In this document: piece after piece, positions 32,265 through 38,459 of the stretch
Layout: every line of letters starts with the position of its first letter
Position numbering within the stretch: position 1 is the stretch's first letter
Origin: UBA3263 sp964554335
GTDB taxonomy: Bacteria > Bacteroidota > Bacteroidia > Bacteroidales > Muribaculaceae
Assembly (NCBI GenBank): GCA_964554335.1
Contig: CAZKOF010000012.1
Span: 1 to 38,459, forward strand
Length of the DNA: 38,459 bases
Direction of reading: 5' to 3'
The notes under the pieces: model-generated
Databases searched by the model: none
The model's input: the letters and a program-made list of their open reading frames with translations, nothing else
What the model was told of the DNA's origin: nothing
Made by a program: the position numbers and the translations under genes

Positions 32265-32303
32265 AACCCGCTGTTATGAACAACAATTTTCCATTAAGGA
32301 CTT

Positions 32304-33779
32304 ATGAAAACAGGTATAAAGTTCAAGGGCTGCAACGTAGGCACTGCCGAGGCGCACAACCGCCGCGACAGAGCCTACTGCGAGGCGGTTGCCCGGAAAT
32401 TCGGGCACACATATTTCTGGGACGAGTACCGCCACCTCAATAAGAGCTGGCGCAACCCGTCCTACGACAAGCCACTGCCGGAGCTGCTTGAGGAAATGAA
32501 GGTGCTTGTCAAGCAGAAGACAGGGCGCTCCATGCAGTGCAAGCCTGTCATCACCACCGACCGGAAGACAGGAAAGAAACGTGAGCGCTCAGGCTGCTCA
32601 GCCATTCGCGAGGGCTGCCCTCCGATAAAGCCGGACACAAGGATCGAGGATTTCGAACCTTTCGTCCGCTGGCTTAATGGTTACGGCATCAATGTGATCA
32701 GCATCGACCTCCACCATGACGAGGGACACGCCGACCCCGACACTGACGATCTCAAGCAGAACCACCACGCCCACATCATAGTTGACTGGCTCGACCATTC
32801 GACCGGAAAGACGGTCAAGATCGACAAGGAGGTGTGCAAGGAGATGCAGACCGTACTTGCCGAAAGCCTCGGCATGGAGCGTGGCACACCGAAGGAGGAC
32901 ACCGGGATTGAGGGGCTGTCGGCTATCGAGTACAAAGAGAAGATGGCAACCGCCCACGTAAGACAGCTGAAACAGGAGCAGGTGGAACTTGAAAGCCGTA
33001 ATGCCGAACTCACCAGGGAACAGGAAAACAAGGAAACCGAGATTGCCGAACTTGAAGTCCGTCGTATCGAGAAGCAGAAGGCACTCGATGCAGAGAGCGG
33101 AAGTGCTTTAAAGAGCGGTCTCGCCAACATCTTCGGCAAGGGGAAATACGCGGAGATAGAACGTGAGAACACTCGTTTGCAGTCGGAGATCAAGACCGCC
33201 AATATCGAACGTGACAAGGCTTTGGTTCGGGTCGGTGAAATGGAGGAGCAGGTGGCGCAGATCCCCAAGCTCGCAGAGGAACGCGCCCTTATGGTCATAG
33301 CTAAAAAGGAGATCCTTCACGAGAAGGAGGTGAAGAAACTCCGGAAGCAGCACACCGATGCCTTTTCTTCCCTTCAGTCGGAGTATGACGCACTCTCAAA
33401 TAAATACCGCAGTCTTGAAAGTTCCTCCGCATTGAGGATAGAGAGGCTTGAACAGGAGAAGAACGACCTTCTTGCAAGGATAAAGGCGATGCTCGATATG
33501 CTTCAGGAGAAGCTTCGGGAGGCTGTCAAGGTCTTGATTGAGTTCTCAAAGTCTGTACTTAGGGATTTTTCAATAAGGCATCGTGACACGATTGTGGAGT
33601 ACCTTGCCGACAGTCCCGATGTAAGGAACGCGGCACAGTCCATCAAGATCTTTGCACGTCCTTTCCTTGATAACCGACAGTTCGACAAAGGAAGCAAGGA
33701 GTTAGACCGTCTGACCTCCAATTTCCCTTCTGTCATGGAGGAAGTGAACCGAATGCAGAGTCGGGGATTCAGACGTTAA
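32304..33779 (+). CDS. mob: MobV-type relaxase (plasmid recombination/mobilization protein) with long coiled coil
   Basis: 491 residues. N-terminal relaxase features of the MobV (Pre/Mob) family: AHNRR at 17-21 (HNxR motif I), HLNKSW near 44-49, and the metal/catalytic region HHDEGH at 137-142 with NHHAHIIVDW at 153-162 (HxDE...HxH motif III, with an insertion between the two halves). From about 215 to 440 a long coiled coil runs (ELESRNAELTREQENKETEI onward), then a C-terminal helical part. It should nick oriT for transfer in trans by a helper conjugation system. The gene is GC-balanced like the integrase; the DNA becomes AT-rich right after its stop codon. Confidence 0.88.
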   Translation: MKTGIKFKGCNVGTAEAHNRRDRAYCEAVARKFGHTYFWDEYRHLNKSWRNPSYDKPLPELLEEMKVLVKQKTGRSMQCKPVITTDRKTGKKRERSGCSAIREGCPPIKPDTRIEDFEPFVRWLNGYGINVISIDLHHDEGHADPDTDDLKQNHHAHIIVDWLDHSTGKTVKIDKEVCKEMQTVLAESLGMERGTPKEDTGIEGLSAIEYKEKMATAHVRQLKQEQVELESRNAELTREQENKETEIAELEVRRIEKQKALDAESGSALKSGLANIFGKGKYAEIERENTRLQSEIKTANIERDKALVRVGEMEEQVAQIPKLAEERALMVIAKKEILHEKEVKKLRKQHTDAFSSLQSEYDALSNKYRSLESSSALRIERLEQEKNDLLARIKAMLDMLQEKLREAVKVLIEFSKSVLRDFSIRHRDTIVEYLADSPDVRNAAQSIKIFARPFLDNRQFDKGSKELDRLTSNFPSVMEEVNRMQSRGFRR

Positions 33780-33881
33780 AATAGTCTCAAAAAGCCTTTT
33801 TGTATCTTTGTTGTATTTTCTATTTGTATTATTTTAAGAATCAATAGATAAAATACTTTGTATTCAATTATGACTAAATAT

Positions 33882-34631
33882 TTATTTCTTCTTTTCTATC
33901 TCATAGACCCGCAACCTGTGAGGGTCAACAATAAACACTCTATCAAAACTATTAGGGTAATTAGTATCGAATGAATACTTACATGCGCTAATTGTGCTGT
34001 CTGTGGTTATTTCTAAGCAGAGCCACCACTTTTTCACATTTGGGTTCTTTTGCTTATAATTTTTATGCAGTAGTTCATTCTTATGGTTTATTATCTTATG
34101 AAGTGGGTGATTCTCATTTATGGGAGCCAAGTTATCCCCCTCCATAATTGGCATGGAAGCTGTCATATATATTAATTCAACATCTGTATATGGATAATAT
34201 CTATCATAGACCGAAAACATTTCGTTACTATTCATTCCGGCATTGATCCAATTATCAAATGAATTGACGATAGCTTGCCTAAGTTCAGCATCTAACTCTT
34301 CTATTATGAATGGAGGTAATAATACTTGATAGCTCTTTACATATTGATAGACATATCCATAATCTGAGGATTTGTCTTTGATTCCTCTTTGGTATAGACC
34401 TCGATTACTAAGATATTTTATTAAATCAGTTTTTAATTTATTGGCATTTATCCCAATAAAATTATCATTATTATAAAACACTTTGGCGATCTCTACTCCA
34501 ATATTAGTTCCATTATCATTTATGATAAAATCTGGCTCCTCTCCGTTCTCCACTGATACAGAACCATTCTTATCTAAGAAAGTGAGAAGGACATCTAAGG
34601 TTATCCTCTCCTCAAATTTTTTTTGATCCAT
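33882..34631 (-). CDS. PD-(D/E)XK-like nuclease, candidate restriction endonuclease
   Basis: 249 residues, AT-rich, no named family recognised. Residues 31-50 read EEPDFI, then a short turn, then GVEIAK: Pro33-Asp34 and Glu47 at a spacing seen in PD-(D/E)XK nucleases. The usual ExK is here E-x-x-K (Glu47, Lys50), a departure that weakens the call. The C-terminal part (KKWWLCLEITTDS, then FDRVFIVDPHRLRVYEI) has the strand pattern of small nuclease-fold proteins. It lies 22 bp downstream of the 77-residue gene, on the same strand and likely the same transcript, and diverges from the methyltransferase. That C-then-R, divergent-M arrangement is classic for type II restriction-modification loci. 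Confidence 0.6.
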   Translation of the reverse strand: MDQKKFEERITLDVLLTFLDKNGSVSVENGEEPDFIINDNGTNIGVEIAKVFYNNDNFIGINANKLKTDLIKYLSNRGLYQRGIKDKSSDYGYVYQYVKSYQVLLPPFIIEELDAELRQAIVNSFDNWINAGMNSNEMFSVYDRYYPYTDVELIYMTASMPIMEGDNLAPINENHPLHKIINHKNELLHKNYKQKNPNVKKWWLCLEITTDSTISACKYSFDTNYPNSFDRVFIVDPHRLRVYEIEKKK

Positions 34632-34653
34632 AAACGTAGATGAAGTTTCTGTT

Positions 34654-34887
34654 TTATTCAGGCTGTTTTAATTTTGTTTGTAATATTCCTACACGAATAG
34701 TACAATTCGGAGAAACCATTTTCCCTAATTTCTTTAGGTTATTTCTCACCTGATATATACTAAATCCTAATTGCTCTTTAGTATATTTACAAAACAACTG
34801 CTCAATGGAACCAAAATACTCATGATGTTCACCCATCTGCAGATGAACAACCTTTCTCTCCTGTCTGTCCTTATTTATATTATCCAT
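34654..34887 (-). CDS. 77-residue putative regulator next to the methyltransferase
   Basis: A small protein with a charged N-terminus and the core VVHLQMGEHHEYFGSIEQLF, then YTKEQLGFSIYQVRNNLKK. The YFGSI...LF...T-x-EQLG-x-S pattern is one I recall from small Bacteroidetes proteins, and it resembles NUMOD-like DNA-binding modules. It does not look like the standard C-protein HTH. By position (first in the nuclease operon, divergent from M) it is a candidate control protein. A minus-strand TATCTTTG box at 34907-34914 lies 19 bp before its ATG. Confidence 0.55.
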   Translation of the reverse strand: MDNINKDRQERKVVHLQMGEHHEYFGSIEQLFCKYTKEQLGFSIYQVRNNLKKLGKMVSPNCTIRVGILQTKLKQPE

Positions 34888-34906
34888 ATATCAGAAAATT
34901 CAACTG

Positions 34907-34914
34907 CAAAGATA
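34907..34914 (-). promoter_or_regulatory. -7 box of the 77-residue gene / nuclease operon
   Basis: TATCTTTG on the minus strand fits TAnnTTTG. A TTTG lies 12 bp upstream, too close for a -33 element, so the promoter is weak or regulated. One 15-bp direct repeat begins 15 bp upstream of it. Confidence 0.55.
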
Positions 34915-34929
34915 GCTAATTCTGCGCAA

Positions 34930-34996
34930 ATATTAAATAAATGCGTAGGAAGAAATTTTTTTAGGTCATTTTATTTGGTAGATATTAAATAAATGC
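34930..34996 (+). repeat. Pair of 15-bp direct repeats, candidate operators
   Basis: ATATTAAATAAATGC occurs perfectly at 34930-34944 and 34982-34996, 52 bp (about five helical turns) apart. The second copy lies between the -33 and -7 boxes of the methyltransferase promoter. The first lies upstream of both promoters. This placement suits a repressor or control protein. Confidence 0.65.
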
Positions 34997-35005
34997 CTAA
35001 CTTTG
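34974..35005 (+). promoter_or_regulatory. Promoter of the methyltransferase gene
   Basis: TTTG at 34974-34977, 20-bp spacer, TAACTTTG at 34998-35005, a full consensus match. The ATG at 35010 follows the box by only 4 bp, so transcription should begin at or within a base or two of the start codon (leaderless mRNA). Confidence 0.85.
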
Positions 35006-35009
35006 CAAC

Positions 35010-36869
35010 ATGGATACAACAAAACTCAATCAATTGACTAAGGATTTCTCAATAGAAGAAATTGAGAAACATATTGTTTATGGGTATCTTAAGGATAATA
35101 ACATAAACTTTATTAACTCTCACTATGTACACAACTACCTTGAAGGATTCGAGCCTAAAGAAAATCTTTCAAGAGGAGTTGCTTCTATAGGAATATCATC
35201 AATAGAAGAGATGGCAAGTGCTATGGAACTTTTAATTCCAACTGAGGATAAAAAGGTTAATGGCGCATTCTTTACACCTGCGTACATAGCTGATTACATT
35301 ATCAAAACGATCTCGCCAGCGTACGATGCAAAAGTAATTGATCCAAGTTGTGGGAGTGGTGCTTTCCTTCTTGCTATTGTTAGATTTTATATAAAGGAAT
35401 ACAATAAAGGAATAGCCGCTTGTATCCGTGAGAATGTTTATGGAGCAGATATCTTGCCTTACAATATACATCGTTGTGAACTGCTTTTAACTATATTGGC
35501 GTTAAGTCATAACGAGGAAATAGAAGTATCTGATATGAACTTAATATGCTGTGATAGTTTGAAACAAACTTGGCAACATAAATTTGATGCAGTTGTTGGC
35601 AACCCTCCATATGTGAAATTTCAAGATATGGATGATGATACAAGAGAATATCTGTTATCAAAATTCAAAACAACGCAGTTTGGAACTTATAACTTATATT
35701 TTGCTTTCTTTGAGTTAGGACTACAATTGCTTAAAGAAACAGGAGTTTTAGGTTATATCACTCCAAATAACTATTTTACTTCTCTTGCAGGAGAATGCTT
35801 ACGCTCTTATTTTCAAAATGAACAGTGTTTATATCAGATAGTGGATTTCAATGCTACTAAAGTTTTTAATGTCCAAACCTACACAGCAATTTCTTTCCTT
35901 AATAAGCTAAAAAACGCTTCAATACGATATGATCGTATTAGCAGTGGACAAACACCGCAAGAGTTCCTTATGAAAGTAGACTATACAGATAATCCATATG
36001 AATCACTTTCTGAGAAAAAATGGCGGTTATTATGTGGCTCGGAAAGAGAGAACATAGCAAAAATCGAAGGTAGTGGAGAGTCTATTGGCAATTTGTTTAA
36101 TATCTGTGTAGGTATCGCTACTTTAAAAGATGAAGTGTATTTCTTTACTCCAATTACTGAAGACAAGGACTATTACTATACTACACGTGAAAACCTTGTT
36201 TTTGCAATAGAGAAAGAACTTACACGACCTGTTGTCAAGATTTCGGATATGAAAACGGCTGAGGATATTAAACATAATCAGCGTAAAATTATCTTCCCTT
36301 ATGTCTTTAAGAATGGGAAAGCCACCGCAATCCCAGAAGATACGATGGCTTGTAAATACCCCAAATGTTATGAGTATTTTCTATCCGTTAAAGAGATTCT
36401 AAAGAGTAGAGGAAAAGGTAAACATGTTTATTCGCCTTTTTATGCCTATGGAAGAACTCAAGGGTTAAACAGAACGGGAGTTAAATTATTAACTCCTACA
36501 TTTAGTAAAAGTCCAAGATTTCTCTTTGACAATAATCCACAAGGTTTCTTTACGAATGGATATGGTGTCTATCTTAGAGAAAAGGAACATTCTTTATTTG
36601 ATTGTAACCCAATATCTCTTGAAGATAATTTAGATGTTATGCAGAAAATTCTTAATTCAATTGTAATGGAATACTATGTTGATAAAACAAGTGTAGCAAT
36701 TGAAGGTGGATATCCCTGCTATCAAAAGAACTTCATTGAGAGATTTTCAATACCCGAACTAACAGAACACGAAATTGACATTTTGCGTTCGATGGAAGAT
36801 CCATCAAAGATTGATGAATTTCTGGTTTCTAAGTATCAGTTAAATCTTGATCTTCCAAAACGGTCTTGA
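35010..36869 (+). CDS. N6-adenine DNA methyltransferase, gamma class (TaqI/Eco57I-like)
   Basis: 619 residues. Motif X region GAFFTPAYIADYI (85-97), motif I DPSCGSGAF (111-119, SAM binding), motif II GADIL (145-149), motif IV NPPY (198-201, catalytic). The order X-I-IV followed by a long C-terminal target-recognition half defines gamma-class enzymes. The C-terminus has the TaqI-specificity-like pattern (RTQGLN, LLTPTFSKSPRFLFDN, GYPCYQKNFIERFSIP). It lacks an obvious nuclease motif, so it is a plain M rather than a type IIG fusion. It is AT-rich with codon use unlike the core genes. Divergent from the 77-residue gene; its 3' end overlaps the convergent endonuclease-like gene by 34 bp. The ATG may be leaderless. 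Confidence 0.93.
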   Translation: MDTTKLNQLTKDFSIEEIEKHIVYGYLKDNNINFINSHYVHNYLEGFEPKENLSRGVASIGISSIEEMASAMELLIPTEDKKVNGAFFTPAYIADYIIKTISPAYDAKVIDPSCGSGAFLLAIVRFYIKEYNKGIAACIRENVYGADILPYNIHRCELLLTILALSHNEEIEVSDMNLICCDSLKQTWQHKFDAVVGNPPYVKFQDMDDDTREYLLSKFKTTQFGTYNLYFAFFELGLQLLKETGVLGYITPNNYFTSLAGECLRSYFQNEQCLYQIVDFNATKVFNVQTYTAISFLNKLKNASIRYDRISSGQTPQEFLMKVDYTDNPYESLSEKKWRLLCGSERENIAKIEGSGESIGNLFNICVGIATLKDEVYFFTPITEDKDYYYTTRENLVFAIEKELTRPVVKISDMKTAEDIKHNQRKIIFPYVFKNGKATAIPEDTMACKYPKCYEYFLSVKEILKSRGKGKHVYSPFYAYGRTQGLNRTGVKLLTPTFSKSPRFLFDNNPQGFFTNGYGVYLREKEHSLFDCNPISLEDNLDVMQKILNSIVMEYYVDKTSVAIEGGYPCYQKNFIERFSIPELTEHEIDILRSMEDPSKIDEFLVSKYQLNLDLPKRS

Positions 36870-37672
36870 TAGATAGACATAAGAGCAGGAGCAAAGCTTG
36901 GATAATTCATATTATTAATTGAGGCGGTGCTATTCTCAGGTAATAAGCCATCTGCTTTGAGCTCTTCATCCGTGTTATATATTTTGGGGATTGGTCTGTT
37001 GAAATCTACAATCAATAAACAGACCCTCTCATATTTATATTCTTGTCCATCTGTAATTAGACGATTGTTTACAGCCCCAAAAGAGTAAATATATTTCTGG
37101 ATATGTTCCTGAATTTTACGATTTTGCTTAAAACCTACGGTATTGTGTTTTGCTAAAGCATCATTGTATTCAAATACAGGTATCATATAGAATTCTCCTA
37201 ATACCATACGAGGACAGCGAAGGTGAAGATTAAGGGCTTCCGCAAATGTTCTCTCATAAAGAGTGTCAAAGTTTTTTGCAATGCTGCTTAATTGGCTACG
37301 CACATTCACGGAAAGTATCTTCTCTGTTAAATCGTATCCGTAAGGATCCCTTTTCCCTCTGAGAATCCCTTCAAACATTAATATTTCTTCCTCCGCAGTA
37401 ATATTGTTTGGAAGAATACATATGTCTTGATCCTTACATTTGAAGAATCCTGCTAATTTAAGTTCTCCATTATGTTCCCCATAAGGAGGATTAATGAAAT
37501 CGGGATTAACACCCATATTAATGAAAGCTGCTTTTGCCGCATCATGGAGAATACATATAGGTTGTTGGCTTCTAATCAAATTATTCTTTGCTACTACTCC
37601 GCCATCAACTATACTTCTTTCAATCAATTCCTTAATACGGAACACAGCCTGATCTATTGATTCAAGTGCCAT
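36836..37672 (-). CDS. Putative type II restriction endonuclease, convergent with M
   Basis: 278 residues; I do not recognise a named REase family. A possible PD-(D/E)XK site is Pro57-Asp58 with Glu70-Leu-Lys72 (PDF, 11 residues, ELK). Later conserved-looking parts are KNFDTLYERTFAEALNLHL and GEFYMIPVFEYND. The NPPY inside this stretch (62-65) is in a context unlike motif IV and is not taken as methyltransferase. It lies tail to tail with the methyltransferase, overlapping by 34 bp. Length and position suit a cognate REase. It has its own -7 box (plus 37692-37699) just upstream. AT-rich like its neighbours. Confidence 0.6.
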   Translation of the reverse strand: MALESIDQAVFRIKELIERSIVDGGVVAKNNLIRSQQPICILHDAAKAAFINMGVNPDFINPPYGEHNGELKLAGFFKCKDQDICILPNNITAEEEILMFEGILRGKRDPYGYDLTEKILSVNVRSQLSSIAKNFDTLYERTFAEALNLHLRCPRMVLGEFYMIPVFEYNDALAKHNTVGFKQNRKIQEHIQKYIYSFGAVNNRLITDGQEYKYERVCLLIVDFNRPIPKIYNTDEELKADGLLPENSTASINNMNYPSFAPALMSIYQDRFGRSRFN

Positions 37673-37691
37673 TTTTTGAGTTTTTTAATTG

Positions 37692-37699
37692 CAAAGTTA
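37692..37699 (-). promoter_or_regulatory. -7 box of the endonuclease-like gene
   Basis: TAACTTTG on the minus strand, 19 bp before the ATG at 37672. No clear TTTG at the right distance. Confidence 0.55.
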
Positions 37700-37717
37700 A
37701 TAAAAATCGTGCTAAAA

Positions 37718-37749
37718 TTTGAATATTCCGCAGATTTTAACTATATTTG
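37718..37749 (+). promoter_or_regulatory. Promoter of the 98-residue gene
   Basis: TTTG at 37718-37721, 20-bp spacer, TATATTTG at 37742-37749, a full match to the Bacteroidetes consensus, 42 bp before the ATG. Confidence 0.8.
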
Positions 37750-37791
37750 CCACTGAATCAGGATCGTTCTTGATTCCAATACGAAACATTA

Positions 37792-38088
37792 ATGAGTAAA
37801 TTAGTATTTAAGAGTTTATCAGTTCTCGATTTTATAGAGGAATCAAAGGGATGGGATGCAGACCATTTCATACCGAATGTTGCTCTTCATAAAGAAGAGT
37901 TGAAAGATTTGGATGTGGACAACGAAGAGTCCCCATATTATGGTTGCGGCAGAGAGATTTGGCATTTAATAGATTTTTGCCGTAAAATCATTTATTTTAA
38001 TCAATACCAGAGCGAACCCGGCGGAATATCCGAAGAAGATTTCAATAGGCTTAAAGAAATTTTCCGGAGATACGGTGTCAATGTCTAA
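37792..38088 (+). CDS. 98-residue protein of unknown function
   Basis: An acidic, soluble protein (FIEESKGWDADHF, LKDLDVDNEESPYYGCGREIWHLIDFC, EEDFNRLKEIFRRYGV). No family recognised. It has one of the best promoters in the window, divergent from the endonuclease-like gene, and is followed about 50 bp on by an intrinsic terminator, so it is a complete single-gene unit. Its position next to the restriction-modification genes suggests an accessory or unrelated small cargo role. Confidence 0.65.
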   Translation: MSKLVFKSLSVLDFIEESKGWDADHFIPNVALHKEELKDLDVDNEESPYYGCGREIWHLIDFCRKIIYFNQYQSEPGGISEEDFNRLKEIFRRYGVNV

Positions 38089-38135
38089 GACATTCGCGTG
38101 TATGGGTGATAAACCCGATTAGGTTTTGAAAATCT

Positions 38136-38171
38136 AAGCCTCGGCACTGACATATGTTAGAGCTGAGGCTT
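38136..38171 (+). terminator. Terminator after the 98-residue gene
   Basis: AAGCCTC (38136-38142) pairs with GAGGCTT (38165-38171), and the strand continues with TTCTTCTTTTTT. A few more partly matched bases extend the stem inward. It is placed 48 bp past the stop codon. Confidence 0.8.
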
Positions 38172-38204
38172 TCTTCTTTTTTATTTTGATTGCCTCTGCA
38201 AGAT

Positions 38205-38250
38205 GTGTTTTTGTCGGACATTCGCTATGCTTCATGTAGACAAAAAACAC
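38205..38250. repeat. Inverted repeat near the right edge
   Basis: GTGTTTTTGTC (38205-38215) and GACAAAAAACAC (38239-38250) are inverted copies, with one extra A in the second, around a 23-nt centre. It contains TTTTGTCGGACA (38209-38220), also found at 30915-30926 at the edge of the other large inverted repeat. The stretch 38172-38459 has no gene; besides this it holds a small AGGGG/CCCCT hairpin (38258-38270) and a TAACTTTG box (38415-38422), perhaps the promoter of a gene beyond the window. Confidence 0.6.
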
Positions 38251-38459
38251 CCATGCAAGGGGAAACCCCTCGACCCGATTTCACTTGAAGATAAGAGCCA
38301 ACATTGGCTTTTCTGCCTATTCTACACCCAAAATTACCTTATTTCACTACGTTAAAGATTGTAAAGATAAATATAATAAAGTTAAATCACAGACGAAGAA
38401 GAGTAAGAAATATATAACTTTGTTTATATACACCTAACTGCTTGAAAAACACAAAACTT

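Larger units (their letters stand above)
28716..38300. mobile_element. Integrative mobilizable element with restriction-modification cargo (boundaries approximate)
   Basis: The stretch holds a tyrosine integrase, excisionase-like HTH proteins, a candidate oriT, and a MobV-type relaxase, but no coupling protein or type IV secretion genes, so it should be mobilizable rather than self-transmissible. The left edge is placed just after the DUF5009 gene, where its atypical 3' tail begins. The right edge is not proven: no convincing direct repeat (att core) shared by both flanks was found by eye. The AT-rich cargo begins at about 33780. It may extend past the window. Confidence 0.7.

Noticed and set aside
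33803..33810. TATCTTTG box as a plus-strand promoter
   Set aside because: No plus-strand gene follows before the divergent region near 34900, and there is no -33 partner.
37472..37500. NPPY in the endonuclease-like protein as a methyltransferase motif IV
   Set aside because: There is no SAM-binding motif I in the protein and the surrounding residues do not fit motif IV. It overlaps a more plausible PD...ELK arrangement.
28640..38440. CACCTAAC shared by the left flank (about 28656) and the right end (about 38430) as an att core
   Set aside because: Only 8 bp match with no clear extension on either side, which is expected by chance at this distance. It cannot fix the element boundaries.

Overview
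The window reads as a chromosomal segment of a Bacteroidales gut commensal, most likely Muribaculaceae or a close relative. The evidence is the gene families (PorQ of the type IX secretion system, DUF4834, BioG-BioC fusion, SusC-like regulatory-domain outer-membrane protein), the gene order nusB-yajC-ybbR-coaE, the Bacteroidetes-type promoters (TTTG, about 20 bp, TAnnTTTG) seen upstream of several genes, and a GC-rich core. The genus is an inference. No species can be assigned from the sequence alone.

Region 1 (1-28715) is core chromosome. Nearly all genes are on the minus strand in tightly overlapping runs. In transcription order from high to low coordinate they are: nusB-yajC-ybbR-coaE/bioA-bioF-bioGC-bioD (27401 to 19770); proS followed directly by RNase P RNA; porQ-cmk-ispH-small lipoprotein-mutS2 (15957 to 10678); metG-ansA-lipoprotein; a large outer-membrane beta-barrel protein; trigger factor; and HAD phosphatase-ribF-tcdA with a terminator at the window's left end. 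Plus-strand exceptions are psd-pssA-DUF4834 (17992-19743), which makes phosphatidylethanolamine, and a DUF5009 membrane acyltransferase-like gene (27519-28715). The biotin genes are attached to a housekeeping operon, and coaE is fused in frame to bioA. bioB is absent from the window.

Region 2 (about 28720-33780) looks like an integrative mobilizable element on the plus strand: a two-HTH protein, a tyrosine integrase, a small excisionase-like HTH protein, a 102-residue unknown protein, a candidate oriT hairpin, 60-bp direct repeats with hairpins, and a MobV-type relaxase with a long coiled coil. The gaps in front of its genes contain degenerate short-period tandem repeats that are not explained by coding.

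Region 3 (about 33780-38459) is a strikingly AT-rich cargo island that starts right after the relaxase stop codon. It encodes a restriction-modification-like locus. A small regulator-like protein and a PD-(D/E)XK-like nuclease are co-transcribed on the minus strand. They diverge from a gamma-class N6-adenine methyltransferase whose start codon lies only 4 bp past its -7 box. A second endonuclease-like gene runs convergently and overlaps the methyltransferase 3' end. A 98-residue orphan with a textbook promoter and a terminator follow. Two 15-bp direct repeats in the divergent promoter region are candidate operators. The right end of the element was not located with confidence.
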